From contig JACFNV010000009.1 in the NCBI GenBank assembly GCA_019454675.1, forward strand, positions 1 to 45,840: a stretch of DNA of 45,840 nt, read 5' to 3'. Below are positions 29,852-38,968 of this stretch, one piece after another; position 1 is the first letter of the stretch; every line of letters starts with the position of its first letter. The notes under the pieces were generated by a model. The model was not told the origin of the DNA and ran no database searches. It saw only the letters and a program-made list of their open reading frames with translations. The stretch is from Gammaproteobacteria bacterium (GTDB taxonomy: Bacteria > Pseudomonadota > Gammaproteobacteria > Steroidobacterales > GCA-2729495). The position numbers and the translations under genes were made by a program.

Positions 29852-31113
29852 GCGGCGCACGGTCAGAGGCAGCAGCGCAGGGGCGCTTCGCCCGTTTCAT
29901 CGGCTGGGTGGACGAGCGCTTCCCGCTCACCGCCATGATCAAGGAACATGCCACCGAGTACTACGCCGCCAAGAACTTCAACGCCTGGTACGTGTTCGGC
30001 GTGCTGGCGCTGATGGTACTGGTGATCCAGCTGGTCACCGGCATCTTCCTGACGATGAACTACAAGCCGTCGGCCACCGAGGCCTTTGCCTCGGTCGAGT
30101 ACATCATGCGCGACGTGCAGTGGGGCTGGCTGATCCGCTACATGCACTCCACCGGCGCCTCGGCCTTCTTCATCGTCGTCTACCTGCACATGTTCCGCGC
30201 CCTGCTTTACGGGTCGTACAAGAACCCGCGCGAGCTGCTGTGGATCATCGGCATGGTGATCTACCTGGCGCTGATGGCCGAGGCCTTCATGGGCTACCTG
30301 CTGCCCTGGGGGCAGATGTCCTACTGGGGCGCGCAGGTGATCGTCTCGCTGTTCGGCGCCATTCCCGGCATCGGCGGCGAGCTGGTGGAGTGGATCCGCG
30401 GCGACTACTTCATCTCCGACATCACCCTCAACCGCTTCTTCGCGCTGCACGTGGCCGCCGTGCCGCTGGCGCTCATCCTGCTGGTGGTGATGCACATCCT
30501 CGCCCTGCACGAGACCGGTTCGCTGAACCCCGACGGCATCGAGATCAAGGAGCGCAAGAACGAGAAGGGCATCCCGCTGGACGGCATCGCCTTCCACCCG
30601 TACTACACGGCCAAGGATCTCGTCGCCATCGTCATCTTCCTCATGCTGTTCGCGGCGGTGATCTTCTTCGCGCCGGAGATGGGTGGCTACTTCCTCGAGC
30701 ATGCCAACTTCGAGCCGGCCAACAGCCTGAAGACCCCGGAGCACATCGCGCCGGTCTGGTACTTCACGCCCTTCTACGCCATCCTGCGCTCGGTGCCGAG
30801 CAAGGGCTGGGGCGCCTTCCTGATGCTGATGGCCATCGTGCTGCTGTTCTTCCTGCCATGGCTGGACCGCTGCCGGGTCAAGTCGATCCGCTACCGCGGC
30901 AGCAGCTACAAGGCGGCGCTGGCCATCTTCGTGGTCAGTTTCGTGGCACTGGGCTACCTCGGCCTGCAGCCGGCCACCGAGAAAGTCTACGTCTACGCCT
31001 CGCGGGCCTTCACGATCGTGTACTTCCTGTTCTTCCTGCTGATGCCCTTCTATACCAGGGCCGAGAAGACGCGGCCGGTGCCCGAGCGCGTCGTCTACAA
31101 GGCAGGCAGCTAG
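29848..31113 (+). CDS. petB: Cytochrome b subunit of the bc1 complex
   Basis: Membrane di-haem subunit with both quinone sites. 421 residues as a fused b6/subunit IV form with about eight helices; haem histidines occur in the second helix ([17 protein letters not shown]) and fourth helix ([19 protein letters not shown]). The Qo-site motif is PVWY (302-305) rather than PEWY, a known variant of beta/gammaproteobacterial cytochrome b. The loop after helix 4 ([26 protein letters not shown]) is typical. Confidence 0.98.
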   Translation: MSGARSEAAAQGRFARFIGWVDERFPLTAMIKEHATEYYAAKNFNAWYVFGVLALMVLVIQLVTGIFLTMNYKPSATEAFASVEYIMRDVQWGWLIRYMHSTGASAFFIVVYLHMFRALLYGSYKNPRELLWIIGMVIYLALMAEAFMGYLLPWGQMSYWGAQVIVSLFGAIPGIGGELVEWIRGDYFISDITLNRFFALHVAAVPLALILLVVMHILALHETGSLNPDGIEIKERKNEKGIPLDGIAFHPYYTAKDLVAIVIFLMLFAAVIFFAPEMGGYFLEHANFEPANSLKTPEHIAPVWYFTPFYAILRSVPSKGWGAFLMLMAIVLLFFLPWLDRCRVKSIRYRGSSYKAALAIFVVSFVALGYLGLQPATEKVYVYASRAFTIVYFLFFLLMPFYTRAEKTRPVPERVVYKAGS

Positions 31114-31123
31114 GATCGCGCCC

Positions 31124-31909
31124 ATGGAGAAGAGCACGGCAATGAAGATGTCGTTTACCCGTTCCCGCTCCCTGCTGCAGGCGATGCTGCTGGCAGGCCT
31201 GGCCCTGCTGGCCACCGGGGTTGCCAATGCCGCCACGGGCGTGCCGCTGGAGCGTGCCCGCGTCGATATCCGCGATGTCGCTTCCATGCAGCGCGGGGCC
31301 CGCAATTTCGTCAACTACTGCATGGGCTGCCATTCGGCGCAGTACGTGCGCTACAACCGGCTGGGCGAGGACCTGCAGATCCCCGAGGACGAGCTGGTCC
31401 GCGAGCTGATGTTCGCGGCACAGAAGCCGCAGGAAACCATGACCATCGCCCTGCGCGCCAGCGATGCGGACCGCTGGTTCGGCACGGCGGCCCCCGACCT
31501 GTCGCTGATCGCACGCAACCGCGGCGTGGATTACCTGTACAACTTCCTGCGCTACTTCTACGCCGACCCCTCGCGGCCCACGGGCGTCAACAACCTGATG
31601 CTCGACAACGCCGCCATGCCGCACGTGCTCTGGGAGCTGCAGGGCGTGCGCGAGGCGGTGTTCGAGGAGCAGGGCAGCGGCGATTCCGCACAGAAGGTGT
31701 TCAAGGAGTTCCGCCAGCTCACGCCGGGCAAACTCTCGCCGGAGGAGTTCGATGCCTTCGTGCGCGATACCGTGGCATTCCTCGCCTACGTGGGCGAGCC
31801 CATGCAGCTGGAGCGCCGGCGCCTGGGGGTATGGGTGCTCGGCTTCCTGCTCGTCTTCGGGATCCTCGCCTACCTGCTCAAGCGCGAGATCTGGAAAGAC
31901 GTGAAGTAG
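31124..31909 (+). CDS. petC: Cytochrome c1
   Basis: Haem-c subunit of the bc1 complex. 261 residues: signal peptide (hydrophobic LLQAMLLAGLALLATGV to about residue 36, ANA-A cleavage), haem-binding CMGCH (66-70), a sixth-ligand Met likely in NAAMPHVLWELQG, and a C-terminal anchor helix (LGVWVLGFLLVFGILAYLL). Ten bases after petB. MKMSFTR at the third Met is an alternative start. Confidence 0.97.
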   Translation: MEKSTAMKMSFTRSRSLLQAMLLAGLALLATGVANAATGVPLERARVDIRDVASMQRGARNFVNYCMGCHSAQYVRYNRLGEDLQIPEDELVRELMFAAQKPQETMTIALRASDADRWFGTAAPDLSLIARNRGVDYLYNFLRYFYADPSRPTGVNNLMLDNAAMPHVLWELQGVREAVFEEQGSGDSAQKVFKEFRQLTPGKLSPEEFDAFVRDTVAFLAYVGEPMQLERRRLGVWVLGFLLVFGILAYLLKREIWKDVK

Positions 31910-31931
31910 CCTGAATGCCTGACGTACCCGC

Positions 31932-32597
31932 ATGGATACTGCCAGCGCGATGCGCCGGGGTGACAGCGATGCGGTCGGCGGGGATCATCCCGGGCTCATG
32001 ACGCTTTACTCCAGCCCCAGCTGCCTCCACAGCCACCGCACCCGCATGGTGCTGGCCGAGAAGAACATCGCCATCGATGTCATCGATGTCGAGGGCGACC
32101 GCCTGCCCGAGGACCTGCTCGACCTCAACCCCTACCACAGCGTGCCCACCCTGGTGGACCGCGAGCTGGTGCTCTACGACTCGCGGGTCATCATCGACTA
32201 TCTCGACGAGCGCTTCCCGCACCCGCCGCTGATGCCGGTGGACCCGTTGGCGCGCGCGCAGTTCCGCCTGGCCCTCTACCGCATCGAGCGCGACTGGTAC
32301 ACGCTGGCCATGCAGCTGCAGGAGAGCGACGACAGGAAGCAGCTGGCGCAGGCGCGCAAGCAGCTGCAGGAAAGCATCACCGGCAGCTCGGAACTCTTTG
32401 CCGTCAAGCCCTTCTTCCTCAGCGACGAATTCTCGCTGGTCGATTGCAGCATTGCGCCGGTCCTCTGGCGGCTCCCGCTGTTCGGCATCGAGCTCAAGGC
32501 CAGCCTGAAGCCGATCCATCGCTACATGGACCGCCTGTTCGCGCGCCGTTCCTTCCAGGACAGCCTCACCGAACGCGAGCGGGAAATGCGCCAGTAA
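31932..32597 (+). CDS. sspA: Stringent starvation protein A, GST-like RNAP-associated regulator
   Basis: RNA-polymerase-associated protein of glutathione-S-transferase fold involved in stress and virulence gene expression in relatives. Up to 221 residues; the fold begins MTLYSSPSCLHSHRTRMVLAEK, and DLNPYHSVPTLVD and DSRVIIDYLDERFPHPPL are family motifs. The N-terminal 22 residues before MTLYSS are unusual, so the ATG at 31998 is an alternative start; no good ribosome-binding site decides it. Third-from-last member of the petABC-sspAB order, conserved in gammaproteobacteria. Confidence 0.92.
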   Translation: MDTASAMRRGDSDAVGGDHPGLMTLYSSPSCLHSHRTRMVLAEKNIAIDVIDVEGDRLPEDLLDLNPYHSVPTLVDRELVLYDSRVIIDYLDERFPHPPLMPVDPLARAQFRLALYRIERDWYTLAMQLQESDDRKQLAQARKQLQESITGSSELFAVKPFFLSDEFSLVDCSIAPVLWRLPLFGIELKASLKPIHRYMDRLFARRSFQDSLTEREREMRQ

Positions 32598-32607
32598 GGT
32601 GGCCGCC

Positions 32608-34048
<1,441 letters not shown>

Positions 34049-34052
<4 letters not shown>

Positions 34053-35380
34053 CAGGCCGGGTTGTCCTCGTCCGGCATCACGGCAGCCGCCTCGTCGAGC
34101 GGGATGACCGCACCCTCGCGGAACAGACCCCAGGCCATGCCGCGGTGGATGCGCTGGCCCTCGCCCAGCGAGAGGACGCCCGAGAGCCCGGCGTAGGGCA
34201 TGCCGAGCAGGGCGCTGCCCGATCGCAGCTCCTGCGCCAGCGCATAGGCATCGTGGCCCATGGCGTGGAAGCGCAGCTGCCCGGCGGCGAAGGGCGGCCA
34301 GCTTGCCGCCAGCGCGGCACGCAGTGCGCTGGCGCGCGGATCATGCTCGATGGTGACCGGCGCATCGACGAACATGATGCCGTCGAGGTCGAGGTCCCCC
34401 GGGCTGCCGAGCTGGTGGATGGCCGAGGTGGCATAGGTGGGCAGGTCTCCGGCGTAGAGGAAGCGCAGCTGCGGCCTGATCAGCCGGCCGCTGGCGGCAT
34501 CGGCCATGAGGACTATGCAGTCGGCATCGGCGCGCCGGCGAGGCTCGAATTCGAGCGGAACACCCACATTTGCCACCAGCCGGCGTTGCCGGTCACGGCT
34601 CGCGTCGAGCCGCAGCAGCTGTTCGAGCAGGCCGGTGTAGTCGCGTTCCGCCGGGTCGTAGAGCTGTTGCTCCACCACCGTCCCGCCACGCGTTTCCAGC
34701 GCGGTAGCGAAGGCGCCGAGCAGGCGCCGCCCCCAGGCGGTGGCCGGTGCCAGCACCAGCGCCCGGCCCTGCCCGAGCGCCAGCGCGCGCTCGGCGATGG
34801 CCTCGGTCTCGTCCTCGGGTGCCAGCGCGAACTGGTAGCTGCGTGCGGACGGGGGCGTGGCGTCTAGGGTGTTCAGCAGCAGCGTCGGCACCGCGCCGGC
34901 CACGCTCGCAACCTGTGCGACCGAGGGCTTGAGCAGCGGGCCGATCACCATCCCGGCGCCGGCATCGAGTGCCGCCCGGTAGGCCTCGACGGGGCCGGGC
35001 TGCTGCTCGTCGAGGATCAGCAGCTCGGGGCGCAGCGGATTGCCGGCATCGGCCAGCCAGGCGGCGATGAAGCCATCGCGGATGGCCTCGGCGGCGGGGC
35101 GCTGCCCGCCCGAGAGCGGCAGCAGCAGCGCCACCCGCTGCGGCGCCGGGAAGCCCTGCTGCACGGCCACCGGCGTCGTGGCGGGGGGCGACGGCAGCGG
35201 TGGCGGGGCAACACCCCTCACCGGCACCGGTGGCAACGGCTCGTCGGGCAGTTGTAGTGGCCCGCAGGCGGTGGCCACAATGGCGGCGGCCAGCAGCAGG
35301 AGGCGCCGGCCTGTCGGCAGCCCGGGCCGTGCATGCTGCCGGCAGGACGGAACAGCAGCTGTTTGTCTCAACGAGGCCAT
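34049..35380 (-). CDS. lpoA: Short LpoA-type lipoprotein (penicillin-binding protein activator)
   Basis: Outer-membrane lipoprotein of the LpoA/YraM family that activates PBP1A. 443 residues: a charged start, a hydrophobic segment with candidate lipobox LAAAIVATAC-G (Cys39, Ala rather than Leu at -3, so not ideal), a proline-rich linker, then the substrate-binding-protein-like domain (ALLLPLSGGQRPAAEAIRDGF, GPLLKPSVAQVA). The N-terminal TPR domain of the 678-residue E. coli protein is missing. Diverges from rsmI with only 22 bp between starts. Confidence 0.88.
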
Positions 35381-35402
35381 CGCAACACCAAGGTCAGTCG
35401 CC

Positions 35403-36251
35403 GTGAATGCTCCCGGAGTCCTCTATGTCGTCGCGACCCCCATCGGCAATCTCGATGATATCAGCTCGCGTGCGCGCACCATCCTCGGTGGCGTGGCGCT
35501 GGTGGCCGCCGAGGACACCCGCCACAGCGGCCAGCTGCTGGCCCATCTCGGCCTGCGGACGCCGCTGCTCGCGCTCCACGAGCACAACGAGGCGGCGCGC
35601 GTCGAGGCGTTGCTGGCCAGGCTGGCGGGCGGCGAGTCGATCGCGCTGCTGAGCGATGCCGGCACCCCGCTCATCAGCGATCCCGGCTACCGGCTGGTGG
35701 CGGCGGCCCGCGAGCGGGGCTTTACCGTGACCCCCATCCCCGGCGCCTGTGCCGCCATCACCGCGCTCTCGGCGGCGGGGCTGCCCACCCACCGCTTCCG
35801 CTTCGAGGGCTTCCTGCCCGCCCGCGCCGCAGCCCGCCGCACCCGGCTGGCCGAGCTGCAGCACTGTCCGGATACACTGGTGTTCTACGAGGCGGTGCAC
35901 CGGGTGGGGGAGATGCTCGACGATCTCGCCGCCGCCTTTGGCGAAGAGCGCCAGGCCTGCGTGGCCCGCGAGCTGACCAAGCTCCACGAGAGCTTCTACT
36001 GGGGCACGCTGGCCGCGGTGCGTGCGCAGCTGGCCGCGGACCCGGGGGGCGGGCGCGGCGAGTTCACCCTCGTGGTGGCGGGGGCACCCGAGGCGCGGGC
36101 GGGTGATGCGGAACTCGGGCGGGTCGTGCAGCTGCTGGGCGAGGAACTGCCTGCCGCGCAGGCCGCGCGCCTTGCCGCGCGCATCACGGGTGCCTCGCGC
36201 CGCGAGGCCTATGCACTGGCGCTGCGCGCAGGGACGGAGCCCGGGTCCTGA
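35403..36251 (+). CDS. rsmI: 16S rRNA (cytidine-1402-2'-O)-methyltransferase
   Basis: 2'-O-methylates C1402 in the ribosomal P site with SAM. 282 residues with the tetrapyrrole-methylase-like fold: VATPIGNLDDIS, AAEDTRHSGQLLAH, LLSDAGTPLISDPGYRLV, VTPIPGACAAITALS, FYEAVHRVGEMLDDL and ARELTKLHE. The GTG start was chosen since no ATG fits and the family core begins four residues later. Its conserved neighbour pair with lpoA is seen here. Confidence 0.96.
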   Translation: MNAPGVLYVVATPIGNLDDISSRARTILGGVALVAAEDTRHSGQLLAHLGLRTPLLALHEHNEAARVEALLARLAGGESIALLSDAGTPLISDPGYRLVAAARERGFTVTPIPGACAAITALSAAGLPTHRFRFEGFLPARAAARRTRLAELQHCPDTLVFYEAVHRVGEMLDDLAAAFGEERQACVARELTKLHESFYWGTLAAVRAQLAADPGGGRGEFTLVVAGAPEARAGDAELGRVVQLLGEELPAAQAARLAARITGASRREAYALALRAGTEPGS

Positions 36252-36373
36252 TCCGATGCCCCCCGTCGCCCGCCATGCCCCGAGCGGCACTGTTGCTGTC
36301 CGAGGCAGGTGGTGCCGGATCGAAGGTGTGAAGTTTTTCCAGGGCCCGTGGCAATTTCGCTGCAGGCGAAACC

Positions 36374-36402
36374 CCGACACCGGCACCCGTTGATGCTATG
36401 GT
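36374..36402 (+). promoter_or_regulatory. rnpB promoter
   Basis: CCGACA (36374-36379) and TATGGT (36397-36402, with extended TGC before it) at 17-bp spacing place transcription start at about 36408-36410, exactly the predicted 5' end of the RNA. Confidence 0.65.
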
Positions 36403-36409
36403 GCGCGCT

Positions 36410-36774
36410 GGAGTCGGCCAGGCGATCGCTCGGGGGCAACCCCGGGAGGAAAGTCCGGGCTCCGGCGGGCAGGGTGCCAGGTAACGCCTGGGGGGCGCGA
36501 GCCCACGGAAAGTGCCACAGAAAACAAACCGCCTCGGGCCGCAAGGCCTGCGGCAAGGGTGAAAAGGTGCGGTAAGAGCGCACCGCGCGGGTGGCAACAC
36601 GCCGCGGCACGGTAAACCCCACCTGGAGCAAGACCAAATAGGGAAGCAGCCGGCCCGGCAACGGGTTGGCACCGTCGCCCCGCGGGCTTCCGGGTAGGTC
36701 GCTTGAGGCCGCTGGTGACAGCGGTCCCAGAGGGATGATCGCCCACGACAGAACCCGGCTTATCGGCCGACTCC
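36410..36774 (+). ncRNA. rnpB: RNase P RNA, bacterial type A
   Basis: Catalytic RNA that removes tRNA 5' leaders. A perfect 10-bp P1 helix closes the molecule (GGAGTCGGCC 36410-36419 with GGCCGACTCC 36765-36774). Conserved blocks appear in order: GGAGGAAAGTCCGGGCTCC, GCAGGGTGCCAGGTAACGCC, AACAAACCGCC, GGTGAAAAGGTGCGGTAAG, AGAGCGCACCGCG, GGCACGGTAAACCCCACC, ACCAAATAGGG, and ACGACAGAACCCGGCTTATC near the 3' end. TTTTTTCC follows P1. Lies between rsmI and mraZ as in Pseudomonas. Confidence 0.98.
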
Positions 36775-36795
36775 ATTTTTTCCTTTCCGACGGCT

Positions 36796-36816
36796 GCCGG
36801 CCTTCCTGAGGCCGGC
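36796..36816 (+). terminator. Terminator-like hairpin after rnpB
   Basis: Perfect 8-bp stem GCCGGCCT/AGGCCGGC (36796-36803 and 36809-36816) with loop TCCTG, 21 bases after the rnpB 3' end, followed only by CCTTTCC. The T6 directly after P1 may serve as another release site. Confidence 0.5.
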
Positions 36817-37171
36817 CCTTTCCGTGCCGGCTGTCGGGCCGCCGGCGATTGCGCATGGCGTTCTGCACCAGTCAGGGCTACGCGGGGGGGGCACGGGATC
36901 CGGCCGTGGTGGGTCGTGGTGGGAGGATTCACGGGGCCTTCGCTGCCGCCCGATGCCTCGGTCGCATATCCGCTCTTGCGCAAATCCCGCATCGGTTCCG
37001 TGCCGGACGGGCTGTCCGGCACCATCCAGGCGCTGCGTGATATCTAGGTCGCGCCACAGCAATTTGCCATAAGCTCATGATTTCCTGTTTCCCGGGTCTC
37101 CATGCTGCAGGCTGCACTTGCGCCAGGGAGGCTAAGTTGCTGTCCGCAAAGCACTTAAGCGCTGTTTTCTG
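36817..37171. other. Gene-free interval before the mra promoter, with a 9-bp palindrome
   Basis: No plausible gene; short open frames have no family match or ribosome-binding site. It contains a perfect 9-bp inverted repeat GTGCCGGAC/GTCCGGCAC with loop GGGCT (37000-37008 and 37014-37022), a 10-bp-spaced TGGGT...TGGGA pair (36910, 36920), and a second TTCCGTGCCGG near 36820. Could hold a small RNA or extra regulatory sites for mraZ. Confidence 0.5.
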
Positions 37172-37200
37172 TTGACGCTCTCCCGGCGCGATCCTATAGT
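37172..37200 (+). promoter_or_regulatory. mra operon promoter
   Basis: TTGACG (37172-37177), 17-bp spacer and TATAGT (37195-37200). The predicted start near 37206 lies just before the MraZ repeats. This means the in-frame TTG at 37172 is not a start codon. Confidence 0.75.
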
Positions 37201-37209
37201 GGCCAGCGG

Positions 37210-37234
37210 TGGTAAAAAGTGGGAGGAAATGGGC
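37210..37234 (+). promoter_or_regulatory. MraZ operator, three TGGxN repeats
   Basis: TGGTA (37210), TGGGA (37220) and TGGGC (37230) sit at an exact 10-bp period separated by 5-bp spacers, matching the TGGGN-N5 triple repeat bound by MraZ in E. coli. First repeat has one mismatch. They lie in the transcript leader, consistent with autorepression. Confidence 0.8.
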
Positions 37235-37252
37235 TTCCGTGCCCTATCCGCC

Positions 37253-37708
37253 ATGTTCCGTGGGGCAACCAAGATCACGCTGGATGCGAAGGGGCGGCTG
37301 GCTTTCCCGGCCCGCTATCGCGAGCGCCTGGCCGCGCGTTGCGAAGGCCAGCTGGTGTGCACCGTGGACCCCGACTACTGCCTGCTCATCTATCCGCTTC
37401 CCGATTGGGAGGAGATCGAGCGCAAGTTGATGCGCCTGCCTTCGCTCAACCCGAAGGCGCGGCGCCTGCAGCGGCTGATGGTCGGCTATGCAGCGGAGCT
37501 GGACCTCGACAGCCATGGGCGGGTGCTGATCCCGCGCGAGCTGCGCGAATTCGCGTCGCTGGACAAGCAGGCGATCCTGTTTGGCCAGGGCAACAAGTTC
37601 GAGTTGTGGGATGAGGCGCGCTGGAACGGCCAGCGCGATCAGTGGCTGGCGGACGGCACGGAACTCGGCATGGACCTGCCGGCGGAGCTGGGCCAGCTCT
37701 CGCTCTGA
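37253..37708 (+). CDS. mraZ: Transcriptional regulator MraZ
   Basis: DNA-binding repressor of the division and cell wall cluster. 151 residues from MFRGATKITLDAKGRLAFP, two SpoVT/AbrB-like halves with the DxxGR motifs DAKGR and DSHGR. The canonical MFRG start is used; an ATG at 37229 is preceded by GGGAGGAA and could add eight residues, but it overlaps the third operator repeat. First gene of the dcw cluster. Confidence 0.93.
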   Translation: MFRGATKITLDAKGRLAFPARYRERLAARCEGQLVCTVDPDYCLLIYPLPDWEEIERKLMRLPSLNPKARRLQRLMVGYAAELDLDSHGRVLIPRELREFASLDKQAILFGQGNKFELWDEARWNGQRDQWLADGTELGMDLPAELGQLSL

Positions 37709-37772
37709 GGAATCGGCTGTTCCGCCCCGACGGCACCCTGGCGGTCGTGGCGGCCTGCCACGGAGGGTGGAG

Positions 37773-38696
37773 GTGGAGGGGCATGTACCGGTTCTTGCCG
37801 AGGAAGTCCTGCGCGGCCTGGCCATCAGGCCCGACGGCCTGTACCTGGACGCGACCTTCGGGCGCGGCGGGCACAGCCGGATGATCCTCGGGGCCCTGGG
37901 GCCGCACGGGCGCCTGCTCGCGCTGGACCGGGACCCCGAGGCGCTGGGGGTGGGTCGGGAGCTGGCGCAGGCCGACTCCCGGTTGGCGATAGAACAAGAA
38001 AACTTCGATCAATTGCGGCGGGTTGTGGAAGCACGGGGTTTGACAAGCGGGCTGGACGGGATCCTGTTCGATCTCGGCGTGTCGTCGCCGCAGCTCGACA
38101 CGCCCGCGCGCGGCTTCAGCTTCCAGCACGAGGGGCCGCTCGACATGCGCATGGATCCGGGTGCCGGGCAGAGCGCCGCCGAATGGCTGAACAGCGCCGC
38201 GGAGCGCGACATCGCCCACGTGCTGCGCCGCCTTGGCGAGGAGCCCGCCGCCGCGCGCATCGCGCGTGCCATCTGCGAGCGCCGCGAGCACCAGCCGCTT
38301 GCCACCACCGGCGAGCTGGCCGCGCTGGTGCTCTCGATCATCCCGCGCCGCGGCCATCGCCACCCCGCCACGCGCAGCTTCCAGGCCATCCGCATCTTCA
38401 TCAACCGCGAGCTCGAGGCGCTGGAGGCGGGGCTGGCGCAGGCGCTCGCGCTGCTGGCCAGCGGCGGGCGGCTGTGCGTCATCAGCTTCCACTCGCTGGA
38501 AGACCGCATCACCAAGCGCTTCTTGCGCCAGCACTCGCGGGTCGATCCCGCGCTGGCGGCGCTGCCGGTGGTGCCGGATTCCGCCCGCCCGCGGCTGCGC
38601 CTCGTCGGCGGCGCCATCCATGCCGGCGAGGCGGAGCTGGCCCGCAACCCGCGCGCGCGCAGCGCGGTGCTGCGGGTGGCGGAGAAGCTGGCATGA
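37773..38696 (+). CDS. rsmH: 16S rRNA (cytosine-1402-N4)-methyltransferase
   Basis: N4-methylates C1402 of 16S rRNA with SAM, acting on the same base as RsmI at the other end of this locus. 307 residues: HVPVLAEEVL, DATFGRGGHSR SAM motif, LFDLGVSSPQLD, GPLDMRMDP and SFHSLEDRITKRF. GTG start chosen because GGAGGG lies five bases before it; another GTG six bases upstream is possible. Stop overlaps the ftsL ATG. Confidence 0.96.
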   Translation: MEGHVPVLAEEVLRGLAIRPDGLYLDATFGRGGHSRMILGALGPHGRLLALDRDPEALGVGRELAQADSRLAIEQENFDQLRRVVEARGLTSGLDGILFDLGVSSPQLDTPARGFSFQHEGPLDMRMDPGAGQSAAEWLNSAAERDIAHVLRRLGEEPAAARIARAICERREHQPLATTGELAALVLSIIPRRGHRHPATRSFQAIRIFINRELEALEAGLAQALALLASGGRLCVISFHSLEDRITKRFLRQHSRVDPALAALPVVPDSARPRLRLVGGAIHAGEAELARNPRARSAVLRVAEKLA

Positions 38697-38968
38697 ACCC
38701 GGTCCTGCGCCATGGCCTGCTGATGGGCGTGCTGGCCGTGGCCGTGCTGGCCTCGGCGCTGGCGGTGGTGCGCGCCAAGCACGAGAACCGCAAGCTCTTC
38801 GCCGAGCTGCAGGCGCTTGCCGCGCAGCGCGACCAGCTGGAGGTGGACTGGAGCCGGCTGCAGCTGGAACAAAGCGCCTGGTCCAGCCATGCGCGCGTCG
38901 AGCAGATGGCCCGCGAACAGATGCACATGCGCAGCCCGCAACCGGGCGAGATCCGGACGCTGCCATGA
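38693..38968 (+). CDS. ftsL: Cell division protein FtsL
   Basis: Bitopic divisome protein that works with FtsB and FtsQ. 91 residues: short cytoplasmic start, one helix (HGLLMGVLAVAVLASALAVV, about 7-26), then a periplasmic coiled coil with Leu/Ala heptads and a short tail ending RTLP. Little sequence identity is expected; position between rsmH and ftsI plus topology support it. ATGA overlaps at both ends. Confidence 0.92.
   Translation: MNPVLRHGLLMGVLAVAVLASALAVVRAKHENRKLFAELQALAAQRDQLEVDWSRLQLEQSAWSSHARVEQMAREQMHMRSPQPGEIRTLP

Noticed and set aside
37172..37252. TTG-initiated N-terminal extension of MraZ
   Set aside because: That TTG is part of the -35 hexamer, upstream of the predicted transcription start.
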